A stretch of 64,000 bases of DNA from Janthinobacterium sp. SUN073. Lineage in GTDB: Bacteria > Pseudomonadota > Gammaproteobacteria > Burkholderiales > Burkholderiaceae_D. Within the stretch, counting starts at the first letter, position 1; the number at the start of each line of letters is the position of its first letter. Below the pieces are notes generated by a model. That model saw only the letters and a list, made by a program, of their open reading frames with translations. It was not told where the DNA came from and searched no databases. This document shows, in pieces, positions 17,802-26,289 of the stretch. The stretch covers positions 124,001 to 188,000 of the forward strand of contig NZ_JAPUBT010000005.1 in assembly GCF_030397665.1 (NCBI RefSeq). The letters run 5' to 3'. Position numbers and translations under genes: made by a program.

Positions 17802-19010
17802 ATGCCACTGTCCGATCTGTTTATCCGCCATGCCGTCTACCAGGGCACGCCCAGCGGCGACAAGTATCCCGACCTGTACGGCATGTACCTGCTGGTCACC
17901 CGTACGGGCAAGTACTGGCGCATGAATTACCGCCATGCTGGCAAGCAAAAGACCTTGGCCCTGGGCGTCTACCCCCGCGTGAGCCTGACCCAGGCGCGGC
18001 GCAAGGCCGAAGACGCGCGCAAGGCGCTGGCCGAAGGGATCGACCCGAACGCCGTCAAGCGCGCGCAGAAGGCCGAGCAGCGCAGCGCCGCCTTGAATAC
18101 CTTCGACAAGCTGGCGCGCCAGTGGCTGCTCACCATCCAGCGCAACGGCAGCGCCAGCACGCAAAAGAAAGTCGGCAACTGGCTCGAAGGCGACGTCATC
18201 CCGTATCTGGGCAAGATGCCGCTCAACACCATCCGCCCGCGCGACGTGCTGCGCGTGGTGCAGCGCGTCGAGGCGCGCGGCGCGATCGATTCGGCGCACC
18301 GCATCAAGCAGCTGTGCGGCCAGGTGCTGCGCTTCGGCGTGGCGATGGATCTCGTCGAGCGCGACGTCACGGCGGACCTGAAAGGCGCATTGACGCCGGT
18401 GCCGAGAACGCACTATCCGGCACTGACGGAACCGGGCGATGTCGCGCCGCTGCTGCGCGCCATCCACGGCTACCATGGCCACGTCACGGCGGTGGCGGCG
18501 CTGAAACTGGCGCCCATGCTGTTCGTGCGTCCCGGCGAACTGCGCGCCGCCGAATGGAGCGAAATCCATCTCGATGCCGCCGAGTGGCGCATCCCGGCCA
18601 GGAAAATGAAAATGCAGCTCGAACACCTGGTGCCGCTGCCGACACAGGCCGTGGCGATCCTGCGCGCGCTGCAGCCTGTCACCGGCGAAGGCCGCTACGT
18701 GTTTCCCGGCCTGCGCGGCGGCCAGCGCTGCATGAGCGAAAACACCATCAATGCGGCGCTGCGTTCCCTCGGCTATGCCAAGGAAGTCATGACCGGCCAT
18801 GGTTTCCGCGCCATGGCCCGCACCATCCTCGACGAAGTGCTGCAAGAGCGTGTGGACCTGATCGAGCACCAGCTGGCGCACAGCGTCATCGACCCGAACG
18901 GGCGCGCCTACAACCGCACGGCGCACCTGCCTGCGCGCCGCGCCATGATGCAGCGCTGGGCCGACTATCTCGACGCCCTGCGCGACGGCGTCGCCACGCC
19001 GCCAGCCTGA
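17802..19010 (+). CDS. int: P4-type tyrosine integrase of the island
   Basis: 402 residues. The N-terminal arm-binding domain (DUF4102 type: YPDLYGMYLLVTRTGKYWRM; LALGVYPRVSLTQARRKAE) is followed by a core-binding domain and the catalytic domain. The catalytic set is visible: R243 in FVRPGELR, a lysine at ~268-270, H333 and R336 in GHGFRAMAR, H360 in HQLAH, and the nucleophile Y370 in AYNR. This family integrates P4-like islands and integrative mobilisable elements into tRNA 3' ends, which matches the tRNA-Leu just upstream. The start at 17802 has GGGAGTGCGCC before it. Confidence 0.93.
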   Translation: MPLSDLFIRHAVYQGTPSGDKYPDLYGMYLLVTRTGKYWRMNYRHAGKQKTLALGVYPRVSLTQARRKAEDARKALAEGIDPNAVKRAQKAEQRSAALNTFDKLARQWLLTIQRNGSASTQKKVGNWLEGDVIPYLGKMPLNTIRPRDVLRVVQRVEARGAIDSAHRIKQLCGQVLRFGVAMDLVERDVTADLKGALTPVPRTHYPALTEPGDVAPLLRAIHGYHGHVTAVAALKLAPMLFVRPGELRAAEWSEIHLDAAEWRIPARKMKMQLEHLVPLPTQAVAILRALQPVTGEGRYVFPGLRGGQRCMSENTINAALRSLGYAKEVMTGHGFRAMARTILDEVLQERVDLIEHQLAHSVIDPNGRAYNRTAHLPARRAMMQRWADYLDALRDGVATPPA

Positions 19011-19305
19011 CGGCGACGCCCGCCTGGAGAAAGAAAACCAGCGGCGGCGCTGGCCGGAACAGGTGCCGCGCCACGATGGGCGACAAGGCGCCCGTCCACC
19101 CGCATCCGCCTTCGTCCTGTTTCGCGACAGCGCCCGCGCTGTTTGATATCGCGTAAGGAAAGCGGCGGGCACGCGCCTACATTAAGGACCGGGAAGCCGC
19201 GGGCGCGTGGGCTGGCGAGGAGCAAGCCATGTTTTCGCTTCGCTCAAACCGGCTTGCCCTGCGGGGCCATCCTCGCTGCGCTCGCCCACCACGCCAGGAG
19301 CATCG
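19011..19305. other. Intergenic region with possible origin of transfer
   Basis: About 295 bases between integrase and mobC, the usual place for oriT in mobilisable elements. An inverted repeat, CACGCGCC (19170-19177) and GGCGCGTG (19202-19209), encloses ATTAAGGACCGG. This is a candidate only: I could not match it to a known nic site. A second GC-rich stretch (19225-19300) rich in CGCTTCGCTC/CTCGCTGCG-type repeats precedes the mobC ribosome site. Confidence 0.3.
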
Positions 19306-19698
19306 ATGCACGCAAAGACCACGCCACGCAAGCGACAAGGCGGCCGCCCGAAAGGCGACCCGGCCGCCGTGCGCGGCGCCACCATCGGCGTGCGCGTCTC
19401 GGCCGCCGAACATGCGGCGCTGCTGGAACGCGCCGCCCGCATGCAGATGCGTCCCGCGCAATGGCTGCGCGCCGCAGCGCTGGCGCGCGCCTTGCCCGCG
19501 CCGCCCGTCGCCGCCATCAACCGCGAACACTACGTGGAACTGGCCCGCCTGGCGTCCAACCTGAATCAGTTGACCCATCTCGCCAACGAGGGCGGCCGCG
19601 TCGCCGTGGCCGACGCCCCGCTGCAGCGGCTGATCGCGGAAACGCGCCGCCTGCGGCTGGCACTGCTGGGCGTGAAGGAGCAGGACGATGATCGCTAA
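19306..19698 (+). CDS. mobC: MobC-like relaxosome accessory protein
   Basis: 130 residues from the ATG at 19306, which has AGGAG upstream; a longer frame from 19207 runs through repeat sequence and is unlikely. The basic N-terminus (KTTPRKRQGGRPKGD) is followed by a ribbon-helix-helix-like stretch (IGVRVSAAEHAALLERAARM) and the MobC signature YVELARLASNLNQLTHLAN, which is typical of mobilisation proteins that help open oriT for the relaxase. The gene overlaps the start of the relaxase gene by 11 bases. Confidence 0.82.
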   Translation: MHAKTTPRKRQGGRPKGDPAAVRGATIGVRVSAAEHAALLERAARMQMRPAQWLRAAALARALPAPPVAAINREHYVELARLASNLNQLTHLANEGGRVAVADAPLQRLIAETRRLRLALLGVKEQDDDR

Positions 19699-21526
19699 GG
19701 CCATCAAGGGACGCGGCTTTCGCGGCGTGCTGGCGTATGACCTGGGCAAGGAGCAGGCGCGCGTGATCGACACCAACATGACCGGCCGCACGCCGCGCGA
19801 ACTGGCGCAGGAATTCGGCGCCGTGCGCAAGCTGCGCCCAGGCCTGGGCAAGGCGGTGCTGCACGTATCGCTGTCGGCCGCGCCGGGAGAGCAGCTGTCC
19901 GATGCCCAGTGGACGCAGATCGCGGGCCGCTATCTGGCGGGCATGGGCCTGGACGACAACCAGTACCTGCTGACGCGCCATGCCGACACCCGGCATGAGC
20001 ACGTGCACCTGCTGGTCAACCGCGTCCGCTGCGATGGCGGCGTGACCAGCGACAGCCACGACTACCGGCGCCAGGAAAGCATCATGCGCGCCGTCGAACG
20101 CGACTTCGGCCTGCAGCAGCTGCGCCCCTCCGTCGAGGCGCCGCGCCGCGCGGCGAGCCGGGGCGAGATCGAGGCAGGCCTGCGCACCGGCATCGCCTCG
20201 ACGCGGCAACGGCTGCAGCAGCTGTGCGACGCCGCCATTACCGGCTGCGCCAGTTTCACCGCTTTCATGCAGCACCTGGCAGCGGCGGGCGTGGCCCTGG
20301 TGCCGGTGACGCAGCGCCATGACAGCACCCTGGCGGGCCTGTCCCACCGCCTCGATGGCGTGCTGATGAAGGGCAGCGACCTGGGACGCGGATACAGTCC
20401 CATGGGATTGGCGAAACGAGGAGTCCACTATGACAAAGAGCGAGACCTTGCGGCAGTTGGCCACTGCCGAGAACACGGCGCAACTGGACGCGCTGGCGTG
20501 CAACATGGCGCAGCTGCACCAGGCGAAGCTGGCCAGCGCCGAGGAGCTGGCGGCGACCCTGGAGCCGCTGGCGCAGGCGATGGCGGCCCTGACGGACGAG
20601 ACGCGCCAGACCATGCAGCAGCTGGGCCTCGACGGCACGCGCCAGGGGGAACAGTTCCGGCGCCAGATCGAGGCGGCGACGAGCGCCTGGCGCAGCGCGG
20701 AACAGGCGGCGCGCGAGAGCGCCCAGGCAATCGACTGCAGCAGCCGTACGCGGTCGCAGCGCCAGTACCTGCTGGCCACGCTGGTGGGCATGATGACGGG
20801 GCTGCTCGCCAGCGCATTGTGGCTCTGTCTGGCACCTGCCCCCAGGCTGCAGAACGTGCTGGACGCGCAGCAGCTGGCCGCGCTGATCCGGCCCGCGACC
20901 GCAGCCTGGAAGCCGTGCGCGGGCAAATGACGGCACTGGGCTGCGCGCAGTTCATCGTCAGACTGGTGCAGGCAAGGGACGGCAAAGAAGAGATGCGGCA
21001 GTGGAGCGGGCCGGAACTGCTGCGCAGCCTGGCCTGGCTCAAGCGCATGAATGCGCGCGGCTACGACGTCACCCTGCGGCCCGCAGGCCCGCATGGCCTG
21101 CTGCTGCTCGACGGCCTGCAAGAGGCAGACTTGCAGCGCCTGGACGCGCGCGGCTGGCAGAGCGCCGCCGTGGTGGAGGTGCGGCGCGGCCGCTTCCAGG
21201 CCTGGATCAAACTGTCCAGGCAGCCAGTCGCCGACGCCTTGCGCGGCCAGGCGGCATCCCGCCTGGCGGACGACCTTTGCCGCAGCGGCAGCGCCATCAC
21301 GGTCGCCGAATTTGGCGCGCTGGCCGGATTGACCTGCCACGCGCCGGGCATGGCCGAAGGACAAGCGGCACGCTATGCGCTGCTGCAGGCATCGAGCGGA
21401 ACAGTGGCAACCGCCGCAGCGCCCTGCCTGGAGCGCATGGAACACCTACCGGCCCAACCGCTACCGCCCAGGCTGGCCGTGCCGCAGGGCGCAGCCCGGA
21501 AACGCTCAAGCGGGCGCGCCAGATAA
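19688..21526 (+). CDS. mobA: MobA-type relaxase fused to a RepB-like primase domain
   Basis: 612 residues. Residues 1-~240 are a MobA/MobL relaxase: the probable nicking tyrosine is Y17 (GVLAYDLG), and the metal-binding histidines lie in RHADTRHEHVHLLVNRV (H103, H105, H107). Residues ~245-410 are a Gly/Ala/Arg-rich low-complexity stretch with no family signal, because a second gene is encoded there in another frame (20430-20930). From ~415 a primase-like domain begins (QFIVRLVQARDGKEEMRQW; LKRMNARGYDVTLRPAG), as in the RepB part of RSF1010 MobA-RepB. The relaxase frame stays open throughout, so this is a real relaxase-primase fusion and not a frameshift. It would nick oriT and prime the transferred strand. 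Confidence 0.85.
   Translation: MIAKAIKGRGFRGVLAYDLGKEQARVIDTNMTGRTPRELAQEFGAVRKLRPGLGKAVLHVSLSAAPGEQLSDAQWTQIAGRYLAGMGLDDNQYLLTRHADTRHEHVHLLVNRVRCDGGVTSDSHDYRRQESIMRAVERDFGLQQLRPSVEAPRRAASRGEIEAGLRTGIASTRQRLQQLCDAAITGCASFTAFMQHLAAAGVALVPVTQRHDSTLAGLSHRLDGVLMKGSDLGRGYSPMGLAKRGVHYDKERDLAAVGHCREHGATGRAGVQHGAAAPGEAGQRRGAGGDPGAAGAGDGGPDGRDAPDHAAAGPRRHAPGGTVPAPDRGGDERLAQRGTGGARERPGNRLQQPYAVAAPVPAGHAGGHDDGAARQRIVALSGTCPQAAERAGRAAAGRADPARDRSLEAVRGQMTALGCAQFIVRLVQARDGKEEMRQWSGPELLRSLAWLKRMNARGYDVTLRPAGPHGLLLLDGLQEADLQRLDARGWQSAAVVEVRRGRFQAWIKLSRQPVADALRGQAASRLADDLCRSGSAITVAEFGALAGLTCHAPGMAEGQAARYALLQASSGTVATAAAPCLERMEHLPAQPLPPRLAVPQGAARKRSSGRAR
20430..20930 (+). CDS. mobB: MobB-like protein nested inside mobA in a different frame
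   Basis: 166 residues lying entirely within mobA, in the +1-shifted frame. It starts with ATG at 20430 with CGAGGAG upstream. The soluble part is helical and Ala/Gln-rich (LATAENTAQLDALACNMAQL), and a single membrane span follows at ~110-135 (YLLATLVGMMTGLLASALWL). In IncQ plasmid RSF1010, mobB is likewise nested in mobA and encodes a membrane protein that helps the relaxosome reach the conjugation channel. The mobA product is low-complexity exactly across this interval, which indicates that the nested frame is the one under selection. Confidence 0.75.
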   Translation: MTKSETLRQLATAENTAQLDALACNMAQLHQAKLASAEELAATLEPLAQAMAALTDETRQTMQQLGLDGTRQGEQFRRQIEAATSAWRSAEQAARESAQAIDCSSRTRSQRQYLLATLVGMMTGLLASALWLCLAPAPRLQNVLDAQQLAALIRPATAAWKPCAGK

Positions 21527-21742
21527 TCGGCATGCCGGTGCTGGTGCCCTCAGCAGCAGCTTTCCAAATTGCATTTCGGCATGGCGGCGAACGTTTGGCG
21601 CATGGGAAAGCCATTTTCTCGGGCGTGATAATGCGTGTGGTTTTCTTTTCGGCTATTTGCTATTCTTGGGGGCGCCTGCCGGTGGCTGATTCAATTAGTA
21701 ACGACGGTAAGCGGCCAGAGGAGGAAGTACAATTCTTGAAAA

Positions 21743-22192
21743 ATGCTGTTTGAACCTATACCCAAAATGAACATTCGTAAAGCTGCAACCGACGACCTGG
21801 AACGTATTGTCGAGCTATTGGCACAACTAGGATATGCAAACGAAGTCGAGCAAGTCGAAAGATACTTACATGAACTACGTCAAAGTTCGTCGGGCGAGGT
21901 ATTTGTAGCGCAGGATGGCAGAAATGTTGTCGGAGTTGCGGTAGTGCATACCATAAAGCCGTTACATGTTCGAGGCACCTGGGCTCTACTATCCGCGTTG
22001 GTAGTGGACGACGAACGCAGGAGTTCAGGCGTCGGAGCAAGCTTATTAATTGCTGCGGAAGGGTTTGCGTTGCAGCATGGTTGTTCACAGCTTGAATTGT
22101 CCAGCAGCAGTGCTCGTACCCGAGCGCATCTGTTTTATGAGCGTAACGGCTACCAAGAAAAACGCCTGCGTTTCGTTAAAATCTTGGTATAG
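21743..22192 (+). CDS. GNAT family N-acetyltransferase
   Basis: 149 residues from the ATG at 21743, or 141 from the ATG at 21767 (MNIRKAATDDLERIVELL), where the GNAT homology begins. The acetyl-CoA loop reads VDDERRSSGVGASLLIAAEGFA, a variant of the R/Q-x-x-G-x-G/A motif, and the C-terminal RAHLFYERNGYQ is typical. Small GNATs like this acetylate an amine on a small molecule, toxin or protein; the substrate is unknown. GC is lower than in the mobilisation genes. It is the first of the cargo genes that are each followed by a palindromic repeat. Confidence 0.85.
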   Translation: MLFEPIPKMNIRKAATDDLERIVELLAQLGYANEVEQVERYLHELRQSSSGEVFVAQDGRNVVGVAVVHTIKPLHVRGTWALLSALVVDDERRSSGVGASLLIAAEGFALQHGCSQLELSSSSARTRAHLFYERNGYQEKRLRFVKILV

Positions 22193-22200
22193 CTTGCAAT

Positions 22201-22259
22201 AGCCGCTTTGGGGTGGAACCTGCCAACGACAGCAGCCGGCCAGGAGCGGCCATTCGATA
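22201..22259 (+). repeat. Palindromic cargo repeat, copy 1
   Basis: This copy begins 9 bases after the GNAT stop. It opens AGCCGCTTTGGGG and continues with TGCCAACGACAGCAGCCGGCC and a closing GAGCGGCC that can pair with the opening. It is about three-quarters identical to copy 2. Confidence 0.7.
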
Positions 22260-22275
22260 ATTTCCAAGGAACGCG

Positions 22276-22500
22276 ATGACCGAAGACCTGTGTCTCAGGA
22301 TTGCTGAGAAATATTTGTCGTCAAATGCCATTGAGTACATCCTTCCTGGCCGGATTGGCAGCAAAGAGCCGAGCAGGTGGGAGGCGATTTACGTCGTTCC
22401 AGCAGTAACGGACCCCACGGTGGCAGTTGTCGATCCTCCAGATGTACGAGTTTGGGTCACACTTCTTGACGGTCAAGTGGAATGGATACACCAAATGTGA
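22276..22500 (+). CDS. Hypothetical protein (74 aa)
   Basis: The ATG at 22276 is preceded by CCAAGGAACGCG. The short acidic protein (MTEDLCLRIAEKYLSSNAIE; WVTLLDGQVEWIHQM at the end) reads as an alpha/beta fold and has no family I recognise. Its size and position between two repeats make it look like a stand-alone cassette gene, such as an orphan immunity-type protein, but that is only a guess. Confidence 0.6.
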   Translation: MTEDLCLRIAEKYLSSNAIEYILPGRIGSKEPSRWEAIYVVPAVTDPTVAVVDPPDVRVWVTLLDGQVEWIHQM

Positions 22501-22560
22501 ACGGCTGCTTTGGGGCTGCGTCCGCCAACGACGGCAGCCGGCCAAAAGCAGACCTTGACG
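22501..22560 (+). repeat. Palindromic cargo repeat, copy 2
   Basis: It starts directly after the TGA of the 74-residue gene: GGCTGCTTTGGGG, then CCGCCAACGACGGCAGCCGG and CCAAAAGCAGAC. CTGCTTTGG at the left pairs with CCAAAAGCAG at the right. Confidence 0.7.
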
Positions 22561-22733
22561 AACACGTAGCCTTCCCGGGCGAACCTTGAATAGTAGTCGT
22601 GTATCGCGGCGGTTGGCAGCCGGTCGCGGTCGTGGTCGCGCTTAGCTCACTCATCTTATCCCTTCACGGCGGGCTGTATTGGACGGAAGCTGATGTTGTT
22701 TGTTCCCATAATCGATGTTATCTAAATTTTTTC

Positions 22734-22759
22734 TACAACATATTGCGCAATATATTGTA
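22734..22759. promoter_or_regulatory. 26-bp palindrome, candidate MarR operator
   Basis: The arms TACAACATATTGC and GCAATATATTGTA are complementary at 12 of 13 positions and contain the perfect core ATATTGCGCAATAT. It lies 30 bases upstream of the S41 peptidase start, in the promoter of a pair whose second gene encodes a MarR-type regulator. MarR proteins bind short AT-rich palindromes of this kind, so autoregulation is likely. Confidence 0.65.
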
Positions 22760-22789
22760 CGATCAAACCTCACCGAGGGAAACATTAGA

Positions 22790-24121
22790 ATGCGCTATCA
22801 CTCATGTCTACTTCAAACGCTGTCGGCGCTGTCCATAATTTGCGCATCGGGTGCTTTTGCCGAGGTACCAGGCATCTCACGAGACGAAAAGGACGCGATC
22901 ATCGCCTCCCTCGACAGCACCTTGAATACGAACTACGCGTTTCCGGACATCGCACGAAAAATTGCGCCAGTGCTCCAGGAACGTCTGAAAAAGGGAGATT
23001 ATGACTCGGCGACCACGAAGGCAGAGTTTGCGAGCAAGCTGACCGACGATCTCATCAAAGTCAGTGGCGACCTGCATTTCCTGGTGGGTGCCGACCCCCA
23101 ATGGATCGCGGAATTCAAGGCGAAGGCCAACCCGGCGCTCAAGGCCAAGATACGAAAAGAAGAATTGAGCAAGTTGGAGGAGATCAATTTCGGTTTCGAT
23201 GAGGTCGCTCGCCTGAAGGGAAATATCGGTTATATACGATTCAGCTATTTTGCCGATCCGGAACTTGCCTATGATACGGCGGCGTCCGTTATGCGCTTCG
23301 TCGGCAATACGGATGCCGTTATCATCGATTTACGCTATAACAATGGCGGACATCTGGAAATGGCGCAATTTCTAGCGAGCTATTTCTTCTCCAGCGAGAA
23401 AGACCAGCTGCTCTTCGACTACGATTACAATGAGGATGGCAAGCGTATCCAGCGCGGGCAATGGGTGCTGCCGGGCCTGCCGGGCAAGCGCATGGTGGAC
23501 AAGCCGGTCTATATCCTGACCGGCTCCACGTCGTTTTCTTCCGCAGAATGGTTTTCCTATGCGATGAAAAAGCTCGGGCGAGCGACACTGATCGGGGAGC
23601 GGACAGCCGGTGGGGCACATCCGGTTGCACGTAAGCCGCTCAACGACGATTTTTTCGTGCAAGTGCCGATCGGCCAGATCCGGGATCCCGTGGACCATGG
23701 CGATTTCGAAGGTGCCGGCGTGCAACCTGACATCCCAAGCCCCTCTATTCGCGCGCTTCCTCTGGCGCACAAGCTGGCGCTTGAAAATCTGGCGAAGACC
23801 GATGACACCAGGCGAACCGAACTTGCCTGGCTGCTCCCGAGCTTGACGGCAGCTATCGAGCGCCCGCACGTCGATGCCAGGATGTTGACGAAAGCCGCCG
23901 GAAAATATGAAGGCCGCCAGATCATCCTGGACAATGGCACGCTCTACTATATCTGGCGCGATCGGTTTCGGGTCGCGCTTGAGCCGATCAGTCCCGACCT
24001 ATTCGCGGTGGAAGGCGTGTCAGATTTTCGATACCGCTTGTATGTTTCCGGCGGAAAAGTGACGGCGCTGGAACGCGTGAACAAGGACGGCAGCATCCAG
24101 AGGTACAAGCGCCTTGACTAA
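22790..24121 (+). CDS. Secreted S41 family peptidase
   Basis: 443 residues from the ATG at 22790 (GAGGGA upstream). A signal peptide ends near residue 24 (ASGAFAE). The body is the IRBP/tail-specific protease-like S41 fold without a PDZ domain: an N-terminal helical cap (DEKDAIIASLDSTLNTNY), GNIGYIRFSYFADPE, ADAVIIDLRYNNGGHLEMAQ, and the nucleophile loop GSTSFSSAEWFSYAM followed by IGERTAGGAHP. The Ser of the SSAE motif is the expected catalytic residue. It is exported to the periplasm. It overlaps the MarR gene by 8 bases, so the two form one operon under the 22734-22759 palindrome. Confidence 0.85.
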   Translation: MRYHSCLLQTLSALSIICASGAFAEVPGISRDEKDAIIASLDSTLNTNYAFPDIARKIAPVLQERLKKGDYDSATTKAEFASKLTDDLIKVSGDLHFLVGADPQWIAEFKAKANPALKAKIRKEELSKLEEINFGFDEVARLKGNIGYIRFSYFADPELAYDTAASVMRFVGNTDAVIIDLRYNNGGHLEMAQFLASYFFSSEKDQLLFDYDYNEDGKRIQRGQWVLPGLPGKRMVDKPVYILTGSTSFSSAEWFSYAMKKLGRATLIGERTAGGAHPVARKPLNDDFFVQVPIGQIRDPVDHGDFEGAGVQPDIPSPSIRALPLAHKLALENLAKTDDTRRTELAWLLPSLTAAIERPHVDARMLTKAAGKYEGRQIILDNGTLYYIWRDRFRVALEPISPDLFAVEGVSDFRYRLYVSGGKVTALERVNKDGSIQRYKRLD

Positions 24122-24599
24122 AGAGACACATCACCCGGCCGCGATCGATGACGCCGTGTATCTCGGCCGCGCTGTTGAACGGCTGAGCGTCCTGATCGCT
24201 GAGCAATCCAAGACTGTCTTCGATACGATGGGGATCGTCATCCCGGTTCGTTCGTGTTCGCTGATGACTGTTCTGGCAACGCTCGGCACGGCCTCCGCCT
24301 CGGATCTGGCGCGCGAACTCGGACATTCGCACCAGCTGGTCATGCAAAAGATACCAAAACTGCTCCGTCTGGGCCTCATACGGTATCGGAACGATGACAA
24401 TGATGCCCGGCGACGGATATTTATGCCCACGGATGAAGGCTTGTCGCAGCTTGCGAAATTCGAGCAGTGCACGGTGCTGATTCGGGCGGCCTATGCCGGG
24501 TTGTTTGCCGAGGTGGGGGACGTTAGGCAATTCGTGGATCGGGCTGCAGATGCGCTCAACGAGAGGCCGCTGGACAAACGCATAAGTTCCCCGGTCTAA
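24114..24599 (+). CDS. MarR family transcriptional regulator
   Basis: 161 residues from a TTG start that overlaps the peptidase stop. The winged helix-turn-helix is clear (ASASDLARELGHSHQLVMQKI, then LRLGLIRYRNDDNDARRRIFMPTDEG), and the DxRxR-like wing is typical of MarR. Long helices at both ends form the dimer interface. It probably represses its own operon through the palindrome upstream of the peptidase gene. The effector is unknown. Confidence 0.8.
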   Translation: MTKETHHPAAIDDAVYLGRAVERLSVLIAEQSKTVFDTMGIVIPVRSCSLMTVLATLGTASASDLARELGHSHQLVMQKIPKLLRLGLIRYRNDDNDARRRIFMPTDEGLSQLAKFEQCTVLIRAAYAGLFAEVGDVRQFVDRAADALNERPLDKRISSPV

Positions 24600-24605
24600 C
24601 GGAGA

Positions 24606-24651
24606 CGGTGTCCACTTGCGGCCAGAAGCCGACATTGGCGAGCGCAAGACA
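24606..24651 (-). repeat. Palindromic cargo repeat, copy 3 (inverted)
   Basis: It begins 6 bases after the MarR stop. GTGTCCACTTGCG at the left pairs with CGCAAGACAC at the right. Read on the minus strand, GCCAATGTCGGCTTCTGGCC lines up with the GCCAACGACGGCAGCCGGCC part of copy 2. Diverged but recognisable. Confidence 0.5.
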
Positions 24652-24764
24652 CATTGCAAGACTAGTGCAAATAAGGCAAACTTAGTAAATCTTTGCGCTT
24701 CATGTTTATTTGCTTCAATTGGTTGCCGCGCGAACATCCTTTCTATCCAATCCCGTGGAACCCG

Positions 24765-25964
24765 ATGAAGAAAATACTGCTGTCCATTGCACTACTGTTC
24801 TTTTCCTGTACCGGCAACACACAAGAACCTCGTCCTTTGACGATCGGTTTTACCCAAACGATTCCCTCCGCCATCCTGAAGGCCGAGCGCACGATATGGG
24901 TTCATCTACCCGAAGGCTACAAGGCCGATGGCGCCGAACGTTATCCGGTGATTTATGTGCTGGATGGGAAGGATCAATTTCAAGCACTGGTAGCGGTGAT
25001 CGAACACCTGAGCGGCGAAAACCTGATGCCCAAGATGATTGTCGTTGGCATCCTGCAGGACGACAGGCTGGCGGAGCTTACCTTCGGCAAGGATATGGAA
25101 TTTCCGGACTCCGAAGGCAAGGGGGAGCAATTTCTCGACTATATAGAGAAAGAGCTGATCCCCCATATTGACGCGAAGTTCCGTAGTGCACCGTATCGCA
25201 CATTTGTTGGGCATTCCGTGGGCGGTTTGACTGTGGTGCATACTCTGGTGCATCGTCCGCAGCTGTTTAACAGCTATATCTCGCTGGAAGGCGCGCTCTG
25301 GTGGAACAAACATAATGTTGTCAAAGAGGCAAAAAACGTGCTGGGCCAGCCGTCCTACGAAGGCAAGACCCTATTCATTGCCATGGCCAATCATCTGGAA
25401 ACCAAACCCAGTCTCCAGCAGGTGCGCAAGGATAAAAGCAGCGACACCGAGCTGATTCGGGCCAATCTCGAACTGATCGATGATTTTGCCAAACACAAAG
25501 GTACGGCTTTGCGCCTGGGGCAACAGTATTATCCGTACGATTCACACAGTTCCCTGACGCTACAGGCGGAGTATGATGCCTTGCGATTCATTTTCGATAA
25601 CTACCGCTTGAAATTCTATAGAAGCCAGGTAGACAATCCCGGCTTTGACGTGGTACAGCGCCACACCGCGCATTATCAGGCGCTGGCGAAAAAGATGGGC
25701 TATCGCATCCAACCGAACAGTGCTGAGCTGGTCAAGAACGGATATGCCTTCTTGAATCGCAAACAATATGAGCGAGCCGCCTACTTTTTCCAGCAGCTGG
25801 AGCAATACTATCCGAACGATCCCAATACCTACGATTGCCTGGGCGATCTATATTCCGCCATGGGCGACAAGCCAAAAGCCGTTGAAAGCTTCAGGAAAGG
25901 GCTGAGCCTGGGTGACATGAAGGAAACTCGGGACAAGCTCGGCGCGCTGCTGAGCGGGAAATAA
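24765..25964 (+). CDS. Esterase D-family alpha/beta hydrolase with C-terminal TPR
   Basis: 399 residues from the ATG at 24765. The N-terminus (MKKILLSIALLFFSCTG) has a lipobox-like FFSC, so it may be a lipoprotein or be secreted. Residues ~25-290 are an esterase D/IroE-like hydrolase: YPVIYVLDGKDQF, the nucleophile elbow GHSVGG (Ser ~150), an acidic residue further on and a His near YPYDSHSS. The last ~70 residues contain tetratricopeptide repeats (FLNRKQYERAAYFFQQLEQYYPND; DLYSAMGDKPKAVESFRKGL). This plan is common among periplasmic esterases that act on siderophore esters or cell-surface acyl groups. Substrate unknown. Confidence 0.83.
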   Translation: MKKILLSIALLFFSCTGNTQEPRPLTIGFTQTIPSAILKAERTIWVHLPEGYKADGAERYPVIYVLDGKDQFQALVAVIEHLSGENLMPKMIVVGILQDDRLAELTFGKDMEFPDSEGKGEQFLDYIEKELIPHIDAKFRSAPYRTFVGHSVGGLTVVHTLVHRPQLFNSYISLEGALWWNKHNVVKEAKNVLGQPSYEGKTLFIAMANHLETKPSLQQVRKDKSSDTELIRANLELIDDFAKHKGTALRLGQQYYPYDSHSSLTLQAEYDALRFIFDNYRLKFYRSQVDNPGFDVVQRHTAHYQALAKKMGYRIQPNSAELVKNGYAFLNRKQYERAAYFFQQLEQYYPNDPNTYDCLGDLYSAMGDKPKAVESFRKGLSLGDMKETRDKLGALLSGK

Positions 25965-26289
25965 TCGTTTAAGGCGGCATGACCCCAACAACGTTGACCT
26001 GGGGTTGGCAGAGTAACGTGGCCGACTTCGGCCAGCAGCGGACGATCAAAGGCAGTTGGGCGAGTACGCTTAGGGCAAACAACAGGAACGCAAATAGTTG
26101 TGATTCCCAGTGGCCAATTTATCTCACACACATTGCTTCAAATAGAAGTATCAAGTGCGACCATACTTACTCCAATGGCAATTTTTAGTGAGATTTCTGC
26201 GCTACTATATGGATAAAATGCATGAGCACGAGATATTCGCTTAGTGGTCAGCGACATCTCACATTCGATCACCAGAATAGGGAGTGCAT
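25965..26289. repeat. Intergenic region with palindromic cargo repeat, copy 4
   Basis: The first part (about 25993-26046) resembles the cargo repeats: CCTGGGGTTGGC, then GTGGCCGACTTCGGCCAGCAGCGGAC. It is the most diverged of the full-length copies. The rest (26050-26289) is AT-rich, shows no gene, and should hold the promoter of the small gene at 26290. Confidence 0.4.

Noticed and set aside
19688..21526. A frameshifted relaxase gene, as the product is low-complexity in the middle
   Set aside because: The frame is open from end to end and resumes a clear primase-like domain after the nested gene. The low-complexity stretch coincides with a second coding frame, as in IncQ plasmids, so no frameshift is needed.
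21001..21753. A 250-residue plus-strand protein overlapping the end of mobA
   Set aside because: It is the shifted frame of the primase-domain region: Arg/Ala/Gly-rich with no domain pattern, while the mobA frame there matches a primase.
22201..22560. Classical integron attC sites
   Set aside because: The repeats are palindromic and trail genes, but I could not find the conserved RYYYAAC and GTTRRRY ends, and no integron integrase is in the window. Kept only as a cassette-like pattern.
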